DNA from: Bradyrhizobium sp. MOS003
GTDB lineage: Bacteria > Pseudomonadota > Alphaproteobacteria > Rhizobiales > Xanthobacteraceae
DNA: 64,000 nt
Assembly: GCF_003020125.1 (NCBI RefSeq)
Contig: NZ_PYFW01000001.1
Location: forward strand, 2,089,974 to 2,153,973
Direction: 5' to 3'
Within the stretch, counting starts at the first letter, position 1, and every line of letters begins with the position of its first letter. The position numbers were made by a program, and so were the translations under genes. The notes beneath the pieces were generated by a model. The model searched no databases, had not been told where the DNA came from, and saw only the letters and a list, made by a program, of their open reading frames with translations. Of the stretch, positions 35,811-44,525 are shown piece by piece.

Positions 35811-35990
35811 TTAAGCGGCGAGCTCGACGCGGGGCGCCGGCGTCAGCCGGTCTTCCTCCAGATAGTCCATCGAGCCGTCCTTCTCGACGGCGTAGAACTG
35901 CTGGCCGTCCCGCGACTTGAAGGCGGCGCGAACGATGCCGCGGCGGCCCTTGTCACTGTTGACGACGTCCCCCAGCGCAAACTTCTTCAT
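35811..35990 (-). CDS. Small conserved hypothetical protein (59 aa)
   Basis: A 59-residue basic protein starting KKFALGDVVNSDKGRRG and ending RLTPAPRVELAA, a small beta-rich domain of the kind annotated as hypothetical in Bradyrhizobium. ATG 35990 is selected; the frame upstream is not coding-like. It lies between the carboxylesterase-like gene and the dioxygenase gene, on the opposite strand. Confidence 0.6.
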   Translation of the reverse strand: MKKFALGDVVNSDKGRRGIVRAAFKSRDGQQFYAVEKDGSMDYLEEDRLTPAPRVELAA

Positions 35991-36144
35991 CTCAACGTCT
36001 CGCTTGTCTTCGGGCCGACTGCTTCGGCCACACCGGGATTTTGGGCGGCAAATCGTTAACGACTTGCTAACCATGCCGGTTTGCCTATGCTCGCGGCCGT
36101 CGCGCGGGCGCTGGCACGCGCATCTTTCCGACGAGACCAATCCG

Positions 36145-36939
36145 ATGGCGCGATTACCGACCCTCTTCCTGTCGCACGGCGGCGGCCCGTGGCCATTCAT
36201 GGAGGATCGGCGGGTGCAATATGCCAAGACCGCCGAGGAGTTCGGCCGGTTGCCCCAGCTGCTTCCCGAGAGGCCGAAGGCGGTGCTCGTCATCACCGGC
36301 CATTGGGAGGCCGATGCCTTCACCGTCTCGACCTCGGCGCAGCCGCCGATGGTGTACGACTATTACGGTTTCCCCGAGCACACCTATCACCTCAAATATC
36401 CGGCGCCGGGCATGCCGGAGCTCGCAGCGAAGGTGAAGGCGCTGCTTGCGGGCGCGGGCGTCGCTTGCCGGGAAGATCCCAACCAGGGTTTCGATCACGG
36501 CACCTTCGTGCCGCTCGGCCTGATGTATCCGAACGCCGACATGCCGATCGTGCTGCTGTCGCTGAAGTCTGCTTACGATGCGGCCGAGCACATCAAGGTG
36601 GGCGAAGCCATCGCCGCGCTCCGCGATGAAGGCATTCTGATCGTCGGCAGCGGGCTGACCTATCACAACATGCGTGGCTTCAACCGGCCGGAGTCGAAGC
36701 CGGTCTCGTATGATTTCGAGGCCTATCTGAACGAGGCGATCAGCAACCTCGATCCCGCCCGCCGCAACGCGATGCTGGTCGATTGGGAGAATGCGCCCAG
36801 CGCGCGGCTCGCGCATCCGCGCGAGGACCATCTGCTGCCGCTGATGGTGGCCGCCGGCGCCGCCGGCAGCGATACCGGCAAGCGGGTCTTCGTCGACGAG
36901 GTCGCGAGCGTGGCGATGGCGTCGTACGTGTTTGGATGA
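36145..36939 (+). CDS. LigB-type extradiol dioxygenase (DODA/YgiD-like)
   Basis: A 264-residue cytosolic enzyme of the class III extradiol / 4,5-DOPA-dioxygenase group. Four His match the zinc or iron ligands: H11 in SHGGGP, H53 in TGHWE, H174 in TYHN and H224 in AHPREDH, with DHG at 118-120. It opens catechol-type rings or acts as a related zinc enzyme. ATG 36145 gives the expected N-terminus MARLPTLFLSHGGG. It is convergent with the SemiSWEET gene, separated by a hairpin terminator. Substrate unknown. Confidence 0.9.
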   Translation: MARLPTLFLSHGGGPWPFMEDRRVQYAKTAEEFGRLPQLLPERPKAVLVITGHWEADAFTVSTSAQPPMVYDYYGFPEHTYHLKYPAPGMPELAAKVKALLAGAGVACREDPNQGFDHGTFVPLGLMYPNADMPIVLLSLKSAYDAAEHIKVGEAIAALRDEGILIVGSGLTYHNMRGFNRPESKPVSYDFEAYLNEAISNLDPARRNAMLVDWENAPSARLAHPREDHLLPLMVAAGAAGSDTGKRVFVDEVASVAMASYVFG

Positions 36940-36956
36940 AGAGCAGTGTTGCGCTC

Positions 36957-36984
36957 TACTCTTCTCCCGCAAGGGAGAAGGAAG
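36957..36984. terminator. Bidirectional hairpin between convergent genes
   Basis: CTTCTCCC (36961-36968), loop GCAA, GGGAGAAG (36973-36980): a perfect 8 bp stem with a GNRA-type loop, 22 bp after the dioxygenase stop and 22 bp before the SemiSWEET stop. It is also a short relative of the CTTCTCCCCTTG repeats at 48570 and 51417. Confidence 0.6.
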
Positions 36985-37001
36985 AGGGGAGCGTCGCAAC
37001 C

Positions 37002-37262
37002 TCAGCCGTATTTCAGCTTCATGAACAAAATGCCGCCGGCGAGCAGCATGGTGACCGCGTTGGCGGCGACCAGCGGGGCGTCGCCCGAGAGCAGGCCGTA
37101 GATCAGCCACAGCGCCAGGCCCAGCACCATGACCAGGAACATGCCGAGCGAGATGTCGCCGGTGGAGCGGGTCTTCCACACCTTGATGGCTTGCGGCGCG
37201 TAGGCCACGGTGGTGCAGGTGGCGGCGGCAAAGCCGATCAGCTTGATCACGAACGGGTCCAT
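37002..37262 (-). CDS. SemiSWEET sugar transporter
   Basis: An 86-residue membrane protein with three helices, the size of SemiSWEET. The PQ-loop signature YAPQAIKVWKTRST is at 21-34. SemiSWEETs dimerise in the inner membrane and pass small sugars by facilitated diffusion. It lies next to glgA (37 bp apart, same strand), which suggests a link to glucose handling. No obvious start codon alternatives. Confidence 0.9.
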   Translation of the reverse strand: MDPFVIKLIGFAAATCTTVAYAPQAIKVWKTRSTGDISLGMFLVMVLGLALWLIYGLLSGDAPLVAANAVTMLLAGGILFMKLKYG

Positions 37263-37299
37263 GCCGGCTTTATAACACGGATTCGACGACGGTCATGCC

Positions 37300-38754
37300 T
37301 CAGGCCCGCTGCGCCATCAGGCTGCGATACAGCGCGGCATAATCGCCGGCGCGGTTGCGCCAGGAGACGTCGGTCGCAAGGCCGTTTCGTTGCAGCTTGC
37401 GCCAGGTCGCCTTGTCTTGGAAGACCGTGTTGGCCTTGCCCAACGTTCCGGCAAGGGCCTCCGCCGTCACGGGTGCGAATTTGAAACCGGTGGCATCGCG
37501 ACCGGAGGCGTCGGTCTCAGCGATATCAACGATGGTGTCCTCCAGACCGCCGACGCGTGAGACGATCGGAACGGCGCCGTAACGCAGCGCGCAGAGCTGG
37601 GTCAGCCCGCACGGCTCGAAGCGCGACGGCACGATCAGTGCGTCCGAGCCCGCCTGGATCAGATGCGCCAGAATCTCGTCATAGCCGATCGCGACGCCGA
37701 TCCGGCCGGGATTGGCACGGGCTACAGCCTGGTAGCCGTCTTGCAGATCGCGGTCACCGCTGCCGAGTAGCGCGAGCTGCATGCCTTCTGCCAAAATAGT
37801 CGGAATGGCCTCGAGCAGGAGATCGAGCCCCTTCTGCCAGGACAGCCGGCTGATGACGCCGAGCAGAGGCGCCTCGTCGGAGGAATCGAGATTGAACTGT
37901 TGCTGCAGCACCGCCTTGTTCGCGGCCCGGAAGGTCAGGTCCTCGGCGCCGTAGCGGTAGGCGATGTGCGGATCTTCTTGCGGATCCCACACCGAGATGT
38001 CGATGCCGTTCAGGATGCCGCTCAGCACGTTCGCGCGTGCGCGCAACAGGCCGCCGAACCCCATGCCGCCTTCGTCGCTCTGGATTTCCCGAGCGTAGGT
38101 CGGCGACACCGTGGTGATGCGATCGGCGAATTGAAGGCCTGCCTTCAGGAAGCTGATGCCGCCGAAATATTCGAGCTCATTGACGCTGAACGCGTGCCAG
38201 GGCAGGCCGATCGCACCGATCAGCTCGGGAGCGAACTTGCCCTGATAGGCCATGTTGTGGATGGTCATCACGGTGCCGGGCCGCGGGCGATTGTCATAGT
38301 GCAGATAGGCGGCCGCGAGCCCGGCCTGCCAGTCATGGGCGTGCACGATTTCGGGCACGAAGGCGGGGACGAGGCCGTGGCCGATATCGGCGGCGATGCG
38401 CGACAGCGCCGCGAAGCGCACGCCATTGTCCGGCCAGTCGACACCCTCAGTGGTCACGTAAGGGTTGCCCGGCCGCGCATAGAGATGCGGCACGTCGAGC
38501 ACGAACAGGTCGAGCCCGTCATGGGAGCCCGCAAGCAACCGGCCCGGCCCGCCGAAATAATCCGGCCAGCTCCGGATCTGCTCTGCGTTCGATACCAGCC
38601 GCATCACGTCGGGATAGCCCGGCATCAAGGTGCGCATCTCGACGCCATGCGCCTTCAGCGCGATCGGCAGCGCGCCGGCGACATCCGCGAGGCCGCCGGT
38701 CTTGACGATGGGATAGACTTCAGAGGCGACAGCGAGGACGCGAACAGGCGTCAT
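37300..38754 (-). CDS. glgA: Glycogen synthase (ADP-glucose)
   Basis: A 484-residue GT5-family enzyme that adds ADP-glucose to growing glycogen, cytosolic. The ADP-glucose site [13 protein letters not shown] is at 18-30; the second domain has [12 protein letters not shown] (the ExxxxxxxE-type active region). The start overlaps the glgC stop in ATGA, so the two are coupled. SemiSWEET follows on the same strand. Confidence 0.97.
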   Translation of the reverse strand: MTPVRVLAVASEVYPIVKTGGLADVAGALPIALKAHGVEMRTLMPGYPDVMRLVSNAEQIRSWPDYFGGPGRLLAGSHDGLDLFVLDVPHLYARPGNPYVTTEGVDWPDNGVRFAALSRIAADIGHGLVPAFVPEIVHAHDWQAGLAAAYLHYDNRPRPGTVMTIHNMAYQGKFAPELIGAIGLPWHAFSVNELEYFGGISFLKAGLQFADRITTVSPTYAREIQSDEGGMGFGGLLRARANVLSGILNGIDISVWDPQEDPHIAYRYGAEDLTFRAANKAVLQQQFNLDSSDEAPLLGVISRLSWQKGLDLLLEAIPTILAEGMQLALLGSGDRDLQDGYQAVARANPGRIGVAIGYDEILAHLIQAGSDALIVPSRFEPCGLTQLCALRYGAVPIVSRVGGLEDTIVDIAETDASGRDATGFKFAPVTAEALAGTLGKANTVFQDKATWRKLQRNGLATDVSWRNRAGDYAALYRSLMAQRA

Positions 38755-40013
38755 GCATTGAGCCTGTCGATCATCGGCTGGGTGACGAGCGAAATGCCCT
38801 GCTCGGTGGTGCGAAAGCGCCTGGCGTCGAGTTCGGGATCGTCGCCGATTACGAGTCCCTCCGGAATTTCGACGCCGCGGTCGATCACGACGTTCTTCAG
38901 GCGAGCGCCGCGGCCGACATTCACATAAGGCATGATCACGGCGTTCTCGACATTGGCGTAGGAGTTGATGCGCACGCCGGTGAACAACAGCGACCGGCGC
39001 AGGGAGGCGCCGGAGATGATGCAGCCGCCCGAGACCAGGGAGCTCACGGCCTGGCCGCGCCGGCTCTCCTCGTCATGGACGAATTTTGCCGGAGGGGTGA
39101 TCTCCGAATAGGACCAGATCGGCCAGGCGCTGTCGAACAGATCGAGCTCGGGCACCACGTCGGTGAGGTCGATATTGGCGGCCCAATAGGCGTCGACCGT
39201 GCCGACGTCGCGCCAATAGGCGCGGGGGTCGTTGCCGGAACGTACGCAGGAGGTGGAATATTGGTGGGCCATCGCGCGGCCGTTCTTGACGAGGTAGGGA
39301 ATGATGTCCTTGCCGAAATCGTGGTTCGAGTTCGGGTCCTCGGCGTCGCGCTTGAGCTCCTCGAACAGGAACTTCGCGTCGAACACGTAGATGCCCATGC
39401 TGGCGAGCGAGACGTCCGGCTTGCCCGGCATCGGCGGCGGATCCTTCGGCTTCTCCAAGAATTCCTTGATCCAGCCGTTCTCGTCGATATGCATGATACC
39501 GAAGCCCGAGGATTCCGCCCGCGGCATCTCCAGGCAACCGACGGTGACGTCGGCGCCGCTCTCGACGTGCTGGCGCAGCATCACCTCGTAGTCCATTTTA
39601 TAGATATGGTCGCCGGCCAGCACGACGATGAAACGGCAGGCGTGGGATTCGATGATGTCGATGTTCTGGTAGACCGCATCCGCCGTGCCGACATACCACA
39701 TGTTCTCGGAGACGCGCTGGCTCGCGGGGAGGATGTCAAAGCTCTCGTTGCGTTCCGGACGAAAGAAGTTCCAGCCCATCTGAAGATGCCGGATCAGGCT
39801 GTGCGCCTTGTACTGGGTCGCGACAGCAATGCGGCGGATGCCCGAATTGACGGCATTGGACAGCGCGAAATCGATGATGCGGGACTTGCCGCCGAAATAG
39901 ACGGCCGGCTTGGCGCGGCGGTCGGTCAGCTCCAGGAGCCGGCTGCCACGTCCGCCGGCCAGGACGAAGGCCAGCGCCTGACGGGCAAGCGGCTCGGGTC
40001 TCGCGGCACTCAT
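38751..40013 (-). CDS. glgC: Glucose-1-phosphate adenylyltransferase
   Basis: A 420-residue enzyme making ADP-glucose, the committed step of bacterial glycogen synthesis, cytosolic. The nucleotide loop [19 protein letters not shown], the site [11 protein letters not shown] and the left-handed beta-helix C-terminus ([19 protein letters not shown]) are all present. ATG 40013 was chosen over a start five codons upstream because of TTGGAGGATGAC. It is the promoter-proximal gene of glgC-glgA. Allosteric control by fructose-1,6-bisphosphate or related metabolites is known for the family. Confidence 0.97.
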   Translation of the reverse strand: MSAARPEPLARQALAFVLAGGRGSRLLELTDRRAKPAVYFGGKSRIIDFALSNAVNSGIRRIAVATQYKAHSLIRHLQMGWNFFRPERNESFDILPASQRVSENMWYVGTADAVYQNIDIIESHACRFIVVLAGDHIYKMDYEVMLRQHVESGADVTVGCLEMPRAESSGFGIMHIDENGWIKEFLEKPKDPPPMPGKPDVSLASMGIYVFDAKFLFEELKRDAEDPNSNHDFGKDIIPYLVKNGRAMAHQYSTSCVRSGNDPRAYWRDVGTVDAYWAANIDLTDVVPELDLFDSAWPIWSYSEITPPAKFVHDEESRRGQAVSSLVSGGCIISGASLRRSLLFTGVRINSYANVENAVIMPYVNVGRGARLKNVVIDRGVEIPEGLVIGDDPELDARRFRTTEQGISLVTQPMIDRLNA

Positions 40014-40371
40014 GTCATCCTCCAACACGCTCGGCGCAGGCCGAGGCTGTTCGTCGCGAGAAACCTCGCTCCCGTGGAACCGATACTAACGATACGAATA
40101 GTCAATCGTGAAGTAGGTTGTTGGTTGCGAAGGCGGGAAGCTTAATGCTTTGCGTCGGCCGCGGGGCTCCGGCATCGCGCCGGCGTCACGTCCGGCAGAG
40201 CCGTGTTGGTCCGCCTCGCATGTCGGCAGCCGCTTCGCAGAAGCATGAACGGGACTTGTGCGCCGCACGCAAATCCGGGCTTTGAAATCCGGGCTTTGAC
40301 TTGGCGCAAAGATGCCCGATCATGCTGCTGCGATCCTTTTCCAAGCAAGACGTCAGACAGGGAGCAAGTCG
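40014..40371. other. 358 bp divergent intergenic region with tandem 14-bp duplication
   Basis: Between glgC (reverse) and the GY-rich gene (forward), so it must carry two divergent promoters. A perfect tandem duplication AAATCCGGGCTTTG occupies 40271-40284 and 40285-40298, about 75 bp before the GY-rich start. No other gene is seen. Confidence 0.55.
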
Positions 40372-40833
40372 ATGAGGATCTGGAAAACGGCAATTGCCTG
40401 TTCGGTCGCCGGCGTGGTCATCGCCGGCCAAATTCAACAGGCGGCAGCGGCCCCGCTGCCGACCAACGTCGCGACCATGAAGGCCGCGGTCGGTGACGAC
40501 GTCGCGAAGGTGCATTGGCGCGGTCGTGGCTTCGGATGGGGCGCAGGCGGCCTCCTTGCCGGTGCGATCATCGGCGGCGCCATCGCCAGCGGCGCGCCTT
40601 ATGGCTACGGCTATTACGGCGGCGGTCCGTATTACGGCGGCTATGGATATCCGGGACCGGCCTATGGTTATGCGCCCGCCTACTATGGCGGTTATGGACC
40701 GGGCTACGCCTATGGTCCGGGTTACGGTTATGGATATCGTTCCTATCACCGTCCCCGTCCGTACTACGGCTACAGATATGGCTATTACCGGCCCCGCGCG
40801 TACTACCGGCCCTACTATCGCGGATATTGGTGA
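40372..40833 (+). CDS. Exported glycine/tyrosine-rich protein
   Basis: A 153-residue protein. A signal peptide ends near QAAAAPL (residue ~28). After a small hydrophobic stretch (GLLAGAIIGGAIAS) the C-terminal ~90 residues are almost entirely Gly, Tyr, Pro and Arg in irregular repeats such as YGYYGGGPYYGGYGYPGP. Low-complexity GY proteins like this are common in Bradyrhizobium and are presumed to be envelope or matrix proteins; I know no function. ATG 40372 follows GGGAGCAAGTCG. Confidence 0.75.
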   Translation: MRIWKTAIACSVAGVVIAGQIQQAAAAPLPTNVATMKAAVGDDVAKVHWRGRGFGWGAGGLLAGAIIGGAIASGAPYGYGYYGGGPYYGGYGYPGPAYGYAPAYYGGYGPGYAYGPGYGYGYRSYHRPRPYYGYRYGYYRPRAYYRPYYRGYW

Positions 40834-40843
40834 TCCCGGGAAG

Positions 40844-40942
40844 CTAGAGCGAGAGCCACACGATCAGGCTCATACTGGCGAAATGGACGAGCACGATCGC
40901 GGCGAGATGCAGCGGCCCGGCCTCGAGGCTAAGCCTGCGCAT
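40844..40942 (-). CDS. 32-residue membrane peptide downstream of ssuA-like gene
   Basis: From ATG 40942 to TAG 40844 an open frame encodes a 32-residue peptide: basic start (MRRLSLEAGPLHL), one hydrophobic helix AAIVLVHFASMSLIVWL. It begins 14 bp after the stop of the sulfonate-type binding protein on the same strand, after AAGGCGGCGTG, and would be co-transcribed with it. A GTG one codon upstream is an alternative. No homologue is known to me. It may be a small membrane partner of the importer or a chance frame. Confidence 0.4.
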   Translation of the reverse strand: MRRLSLEAGPLHLAAIVLVHFASMSLIVWLSL

Positions 40943-40956
40943 CACGCCGCCTTCGC

Positions 40957-41937
40957 CTAGTTCGACCCGGCGGCCGCAGCCGTGAAGCTGCGGTCGACGG
41001 CTTTGCTGACGTCGAGCGTCCTCGGCAGGATGCCGTAGCGCGTCGAACGGTCGGACGCTTGCTGGATTTCCTTGACCACGTTCTCGTCGATCACGATCGG
41101 ACTGGTGCGCTGCGCGGTGTAGGCCGACAGCAGCACGTCCTCAGGCAGCTTGGTCAGCTCGGACGTGCTCCTTGCGTATTCGCTGATGTGATCCAGCGAC
41201 CACAGCCGCGCCTTGTTGAGGCGCTGCACTAGGTCCTGCACCGCCGCGCGCTTGTTGGCGATGGCGTTGTCGGAGGCGACGATGAAGGTAATGGTCGGCG
41301 TCAGGCCTTCGCCGTCGGCGATCACCCGCGCTTTGTCCTTGAGCGTGGCGAACGACACGTAAGGCTCCCACACCGCCCAGGCGTCGATCGAGCCGGCGAC
41401 CAGCGCGATCTTGGCATCGACCGGGCCGAGCGGCGCGAAGGTCGCATCCTCCAGCTTGATCTGCGCCTTCTCCAGCGTCGCGTCGATCAGGAACTGGCCC
41501 CAGCCGCCGCGCGTGCCGGCAAGGCGTTTGCCCTTGAGGTCGGCGGCCGATTTGATCGGCGAGTCCTGGCGCACCAGGATGGCTTGCGTCTTCGCATCGG
41601 ACCTGGTGCCCCCGATCGCCTTGATCGGCGCACCCGCCGCATAGACCGAAAGGAAGGAGAGATCGCCGGTGTAGCCGACGTCGAGCGCGCCGGCGTTGAG
41701 CGCTTCCAGGATCGGTGCCGCCGCCGGGAATTCGGACCATTCGATCTTGTAGGGCAGGTCCTTCGCGTAGCCGGAGATTTCGAGCAGCGAGCGGTTGCCG
41801 CCCTTCTGATCGCCGACGCGCAGCACGACGGTGTCCGCGGCAAACGACGCGACGGCCGTCGACAGCGTGATGGCGGCGGCGAACAGCGAAGCGGCGAGCC
41901 GGCGGGGGAGGGAATGATCGTGGGAGTTGATGCTCAT
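40957..41937 (-). CDS. Sulfonate-type ABC substrate-binding protein 1
   Basis: A 326-residue periplasmic binding protein of the SsuA/TauA type. The signal peptide is at residues 1-33 (ending AVASFA). The core opens TVVLRVGDQKGGNRSLLEISG, closely matching the third binding protein of this cluster (47600). It is divergent from the binding protein at 42425 across a 487 bp regulatory region. ATG 41937 gives a good signal peptide; the in-frame upstream sequence is not coding-like. Ligand likely an aliphatic sulfonate or related organosulfur compound. Confidence 0.88.
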   Translation of the reverse strand: MSINSHDHSLPRRLAASLFAAAITLSTAVASFAADTVVLRVGDQKGGNRSLLEISGYAKDLPYKIEWSEFPAAAPILEALNAGALDVGYTGDLSFLSVYAAGAPIKAIGGTRSDAKTQAILVRQDSPIKSAADLKGKRLAGTRGGWGQFLIDATLEKAQIKLEDATFAPLGPVDAKIALVAGSIDAWAVWEPYVSFATLKDKARVIADGEGLTPTITFIVASDNAIANKRAAVQDLVQRLNKARLWSLDHISEYARSTSELTKLPEDVLLSAYTAQRTSPIVIDENVVKEIQQASDRSTRYGILPRTLDVSKAVDRSFTAAAAGSN

Positions 41938-42095
41938 GTAGCCTGTCTTCTTGCCTGCTTGTGATTTTGGCTCACGACGCGTGAGCGAGCGATGCAGCGA
42001 GACGATCAAGTCTATGACCGGGCGAAGTGCAGTCAATGAAATGACCGTTCGTATTGCGCGTGCATCAGGCAAGGACGTTTCGTTGAATCCCGGTG

Positions 42096-42118
42096 CGCGA
42101 GAACGTGACGTTCTCGCG
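42096..42118. promoter_or_regulatory. Perfect 23 bp palindrome, candidate operator
   Basis: CGCGAGAACGT (42096-42106), a central G, ACGTTCTCGCG (42108-42118): perfect arms of 11 bases. It lies in the middle of the divergent region. The GAACGTnACGTTC core looks like a dimer-binding site; it could also form a small hairpin if transcribed. Confidence 0.6.
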
Positions 42119-42366
42119 GGGGAAGGATGCACGGAATCGAAGCAGATGCGTGCCTGTCGCGATTGCCGGGAGCGACCGTATTCGCGAAAATCGTTTCATC
42201 GTTCGCGCGTGCGCCGATGGAGAGAATGACTTCGCTTCGCATCACATTCGAAATTCCATTTCATTGACGATGCGGCGAGCGCGCCGCATGATTTGCGTAT
42301 CGCATCAACGCGGCGCGACAACGCCGACGGAACAATTTTCTCTCAACGCAGCTCCGCACGGAACAT

Positions 42367-42387
42367 GCGCAACGTGAAGCGTTGCGC
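42367..42387. promoter_or_regulatory. GCGCAACG-N5-CGTTGCGC dyad
   Basis: Perfect 8 bp arms at 42367-42374 and 42380-42387 with five bases between. It lies 37 bp before the start of the Tat-exported binding protein, so it may be an operator or a leader stem. Confidence 0.45.
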
Positions 42388-42424
42388 GATGGGCGGAGCC
42401 GTGCCAGCGCAGGAGTGGGGACCG

Positions 42425-43525
42425 ATGAACGACGAGGACAAGCGCGGCGGACGGGGGCTCGACCGACGCCATCTGCTCCAGGCGGGGCTTGCGGCAGCTT
42501 TCGCCGCGCCGCTCGGTGCGCTGGGCGCGCAGGCCTTCGTGCCGCGCGGGATTGCATCCGGCATCGACTTCTCGGAGTTTCCGCTGTGCCGGACGGCGTC
42601 CGACGCGCCCGCGCTCACCGGCGCGCCGCGCAAGCTGAAGCTGTCGTGGAACGCCGGCGCCGTCTGCCTCGCGCCCGTGCCTGTAGCGATCGAGCATGGT
42701 TTCTTCCAGAAGCACAATCTCGACGTCGAACTCGTCAACTATTCCGGCTCGACCGACCAGCTGCTCGAAGCCATCGCGACGGGAAAGAGCGATGCCGGTC
42801 TCGGCATGGCGCTGCGCTGGTTGAAGCCGCTGGAGCAGGGCTTTGACGTCAAGATCGCCGCCGGCACCCATGGCGGCTGCATGCGCGTGCTCTCGCGCGC
42901 CGACTCCAACGTCAGCAAGCTCGCCGATCTCAAGGGCAAGGTCGTCGCGGTCGGCGATCTCGCAGGGCCCGACAAGAATTTCTTCTCGATCCAGCTCGCC
43001 AAGCTCGGCATCGATCCTGTCAAGGACGTCGACTGGCGCGCCTATCCCGGCAACCTTCTCAACGTTGCGGTGGAGAAGGGTGAGGTGCAGGCGTTCCTTT
43101 CCTCCGATCCGCTCGCCTATCTCTGGCTCAAGGACACTCAGTACAGGGAGGTCGCCTCCAACCTCGACGGCGAATTCCGCGAGAAGAGCTGCTGTATCCT
43201 CGGCCTGCGCGGCAGCCTGGTGCGGGAGGAGCCGCAGGTTGCGCGCGCCATCACGCAAGCGCTGCTCGATGCCGCGATGTTCACCTCGCAGAACGCGACG
43301 ATCGCGGCAAAGTCATTCCAGCCCTACGCGCCGAAGGCGGCCACGCTCGCCGATATCGAGGGCATGGTGCGCTACCACACCCACCATCATCATCCCGTCG
43401 GCGACGTGCTGAAGCGCGAGCTCAAGGCCTATGCCGACGATCTCAAGAGCGTGCAGGTCTTCAAGCCGAGCACCGACACGGCCAAATTCGCGGAGCGCAT
43501 CTATGTCGACGTATTCGCTGTCTGA
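42425..43525 (+). CDS. CmpA/NrtA-type ABC substrate-binding protein with Tat signal
   Basis: A 366-residue binding protein. A twin-arginine signal is visible in GLDRRHLLQAGLAAAF (R14-R15), followed by a longer mature domain than SsuA, resembling CmpA/NrtA. The conserved SCCILGLRG near residue 260 and HTHHHHPVGD near 320 are unusual. It is the first gene of the forward operon, and its end overlaps the permease start by 23 bases. Ligand likely an organosulfur or nitrogen compound. ATG 42425 has GGAGTGGGG upstream. Confidence 0.88.
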   Translation: MNDEDKRGGRGLDRRHLLQAGLAAAFAAPLGALGAQAFVPRGIASGIDFSEFPLCRTASDAPALTGAPRKLKLSWNAGAVCLAPVPVAIEHGFFQKHNLDVELVNYSGSTDQLLEAIATGKSDAGLGMALRWLKPLEQGFDVKIAAGTHGGCMRVLSRADSNVSKLADLKGKVVAVGDLAGPDKNFFSIQLAKLGIDPVKDVDWRAYPGNLLNVAVEKGEVQAFLSSDPLAYLWLKDTQYREVASNLDGEFREKSCCILGLRGSLVREEPQVARAITQALLDAAMFTSQNATIAAKSFQPYAPKAATLADIEGMVRYHTHHHHPVGDVLKRELKAYADDLKSVQVFKPSTDTAKFAERIYVDVFAV

Positions 43526-44525
43526 CGGACTCGCCTCCGGCGCGCCGCGTCTTTCCCGCACGCCGCTGCTGGCGAACTGGGTGAGAGAATCCGGCATTGG
43601 TGTGCTCGCCAGCATCGCCTGGATCGCCTTTGGCCTGTCCTGTCTGTGGTGGGAGGATGTCGGCGACTGGTCGCGCACGCATTCGCTCGGCATCGCCGCC
43701 TTCGTCATCGCGGCCATCGCGCTGTTTGGAACCGTCGGCGCCGACTATCTGGGATCGGCGGGGCAGGCTTTGCGCAAGCGCGCGCCCTGGCTGGTTGCGC
43801 TCGGCGCTTTCCTGACGGTGTGGGAGGTTGCGACCGCGAAATTCGCCTGGCTGCCGCTGCCGTTCTTTCCACCGCCGCAGTCGATCATCGAGGTCTATAC
43901 CGACGATCTGCCGAAGCTGCTCGACAGCGTCTTCGCCTCGGTAAAGCTCCAGCTCGGCGGCTATCTGATCGGGGCCACGGTCGGCTTCCTCACCGGCGTC
44001 TCGATCGGCTGGTCGCGCGCGGTCGGCTATTGGGTGCATCCGGTATTGCGCTTCATCGGTCCGCTGCCGGCGACCGCCTGGCTGCCGATCGCCTTCTTTA
44101 CGTTCCCGTCGAGCTGGAGCGCCTCGACCTTCCTGATCGCGCTGGCAACGGGCTTTCCCGTCACCGTGCTGACCTGGTCGGGCGTCGCGAGCGTCAGCAA
44201 TGCCTATTACGACGTCGCGCGCACGCTCGGTGCCAAGCCGTCCTTCCTGGTGCTGAAGGTCGCGATTCCCGCCGCGTTGCCGCACGTCTTCGTCGGCCTG
44301 TTCATGGGGCTGGGCTCGTCCTTCGCCGTGCTCGTCGTCGCCGAGATGATCGGCGTCAAGGCCGGGCTCGGCTGGTACCTGCAATGGGCGCAGGGCTGGG
44401 CGGCCTACGCCAACATGTATGCGGCGCTGATCGTGATGTCGCTGCTCTGCTCCGGCGCGATCACGCTGCTGTTTGCGATCCGCGACCGGCTCCTGGTCTG
44501 GCAGAAGGGGACCGTGAAATGGTAA
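43503..44525 (+). CDS. Sulfonate-type ABC permease
   Basis: A 340-residue permease of the SsuC/TauC group, longer than usual because of two extra N-terminal hydrophobic segments (GVLASIAWIAFGLSCLWW and LGIAAFVIAAIALFG). The coupling region is DVARTLGAKPSFLVLKVAIP. It overlaps the upstream binding protein by 23 bases and the ATPase start by 7 bases (ATGGTAA). It is the only permease in the cluster, so it must serve all three binding proteins. Confidence 0.9.
   Translation: MSTYSLSDGLASGAPRLSRTPLLANWVRESGIGVLASIAWIAFGLSCLWWEDVGDWSRTHSLGIAAFVIAAIALFGTVGADYLGSAGQALRKRAPWLVALGAFLTVWEVATAKFAWLPLPFFPPPQSIIEVYTDDLPKLLDSVFASVKLQLGGYLIGATVGFLTGVSIGWSRAVGYWVHPVLRFIGPLPATAWLPIAFFTFPSSWSASTFLIALATGFPVTVLTWSGVASVSNAYYDVARTLGAKPSFLVLKVAIPAALPHVFVGLFMGLGSSFAVLVVAEMIGVKAGLGWYLQWAQGWAAYANMYAALIVMSLLCSGAITLLFAIRDRLLVWQKGTVKW

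Larger units (their letters stand above)
41938..42424. promoter_or_regulatory. 487 bp divergent regulatory region of the organosulfur cluster
   Basis: Between the two divergent binding-protein genes. It holds a perfect 23 bp palindrome (42096-42118) and an 8 bp dyad (42367-42387), both described separately. No gene is supported. Since it must drive both sides of the cluster, these palindromes are the best candidates for regulator sites. Confidence 0.6.

Noticed and set aside
36957..36984. Possible third RIME-like element
   Set aside because: It shares only the CTTCTCCC/GGGAGAAG core and is 24 bp long, so I call it a hairpin terminator rather than a full element.
42360..42383. GGAAC-N15-CGTT before the Tat-exported binding protein
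   Set aside because: The spacing is one base short of the accepted 16-17, and the CGTT is part of the dyad at 42367-42387, so I do not call it an EcfG promoter.
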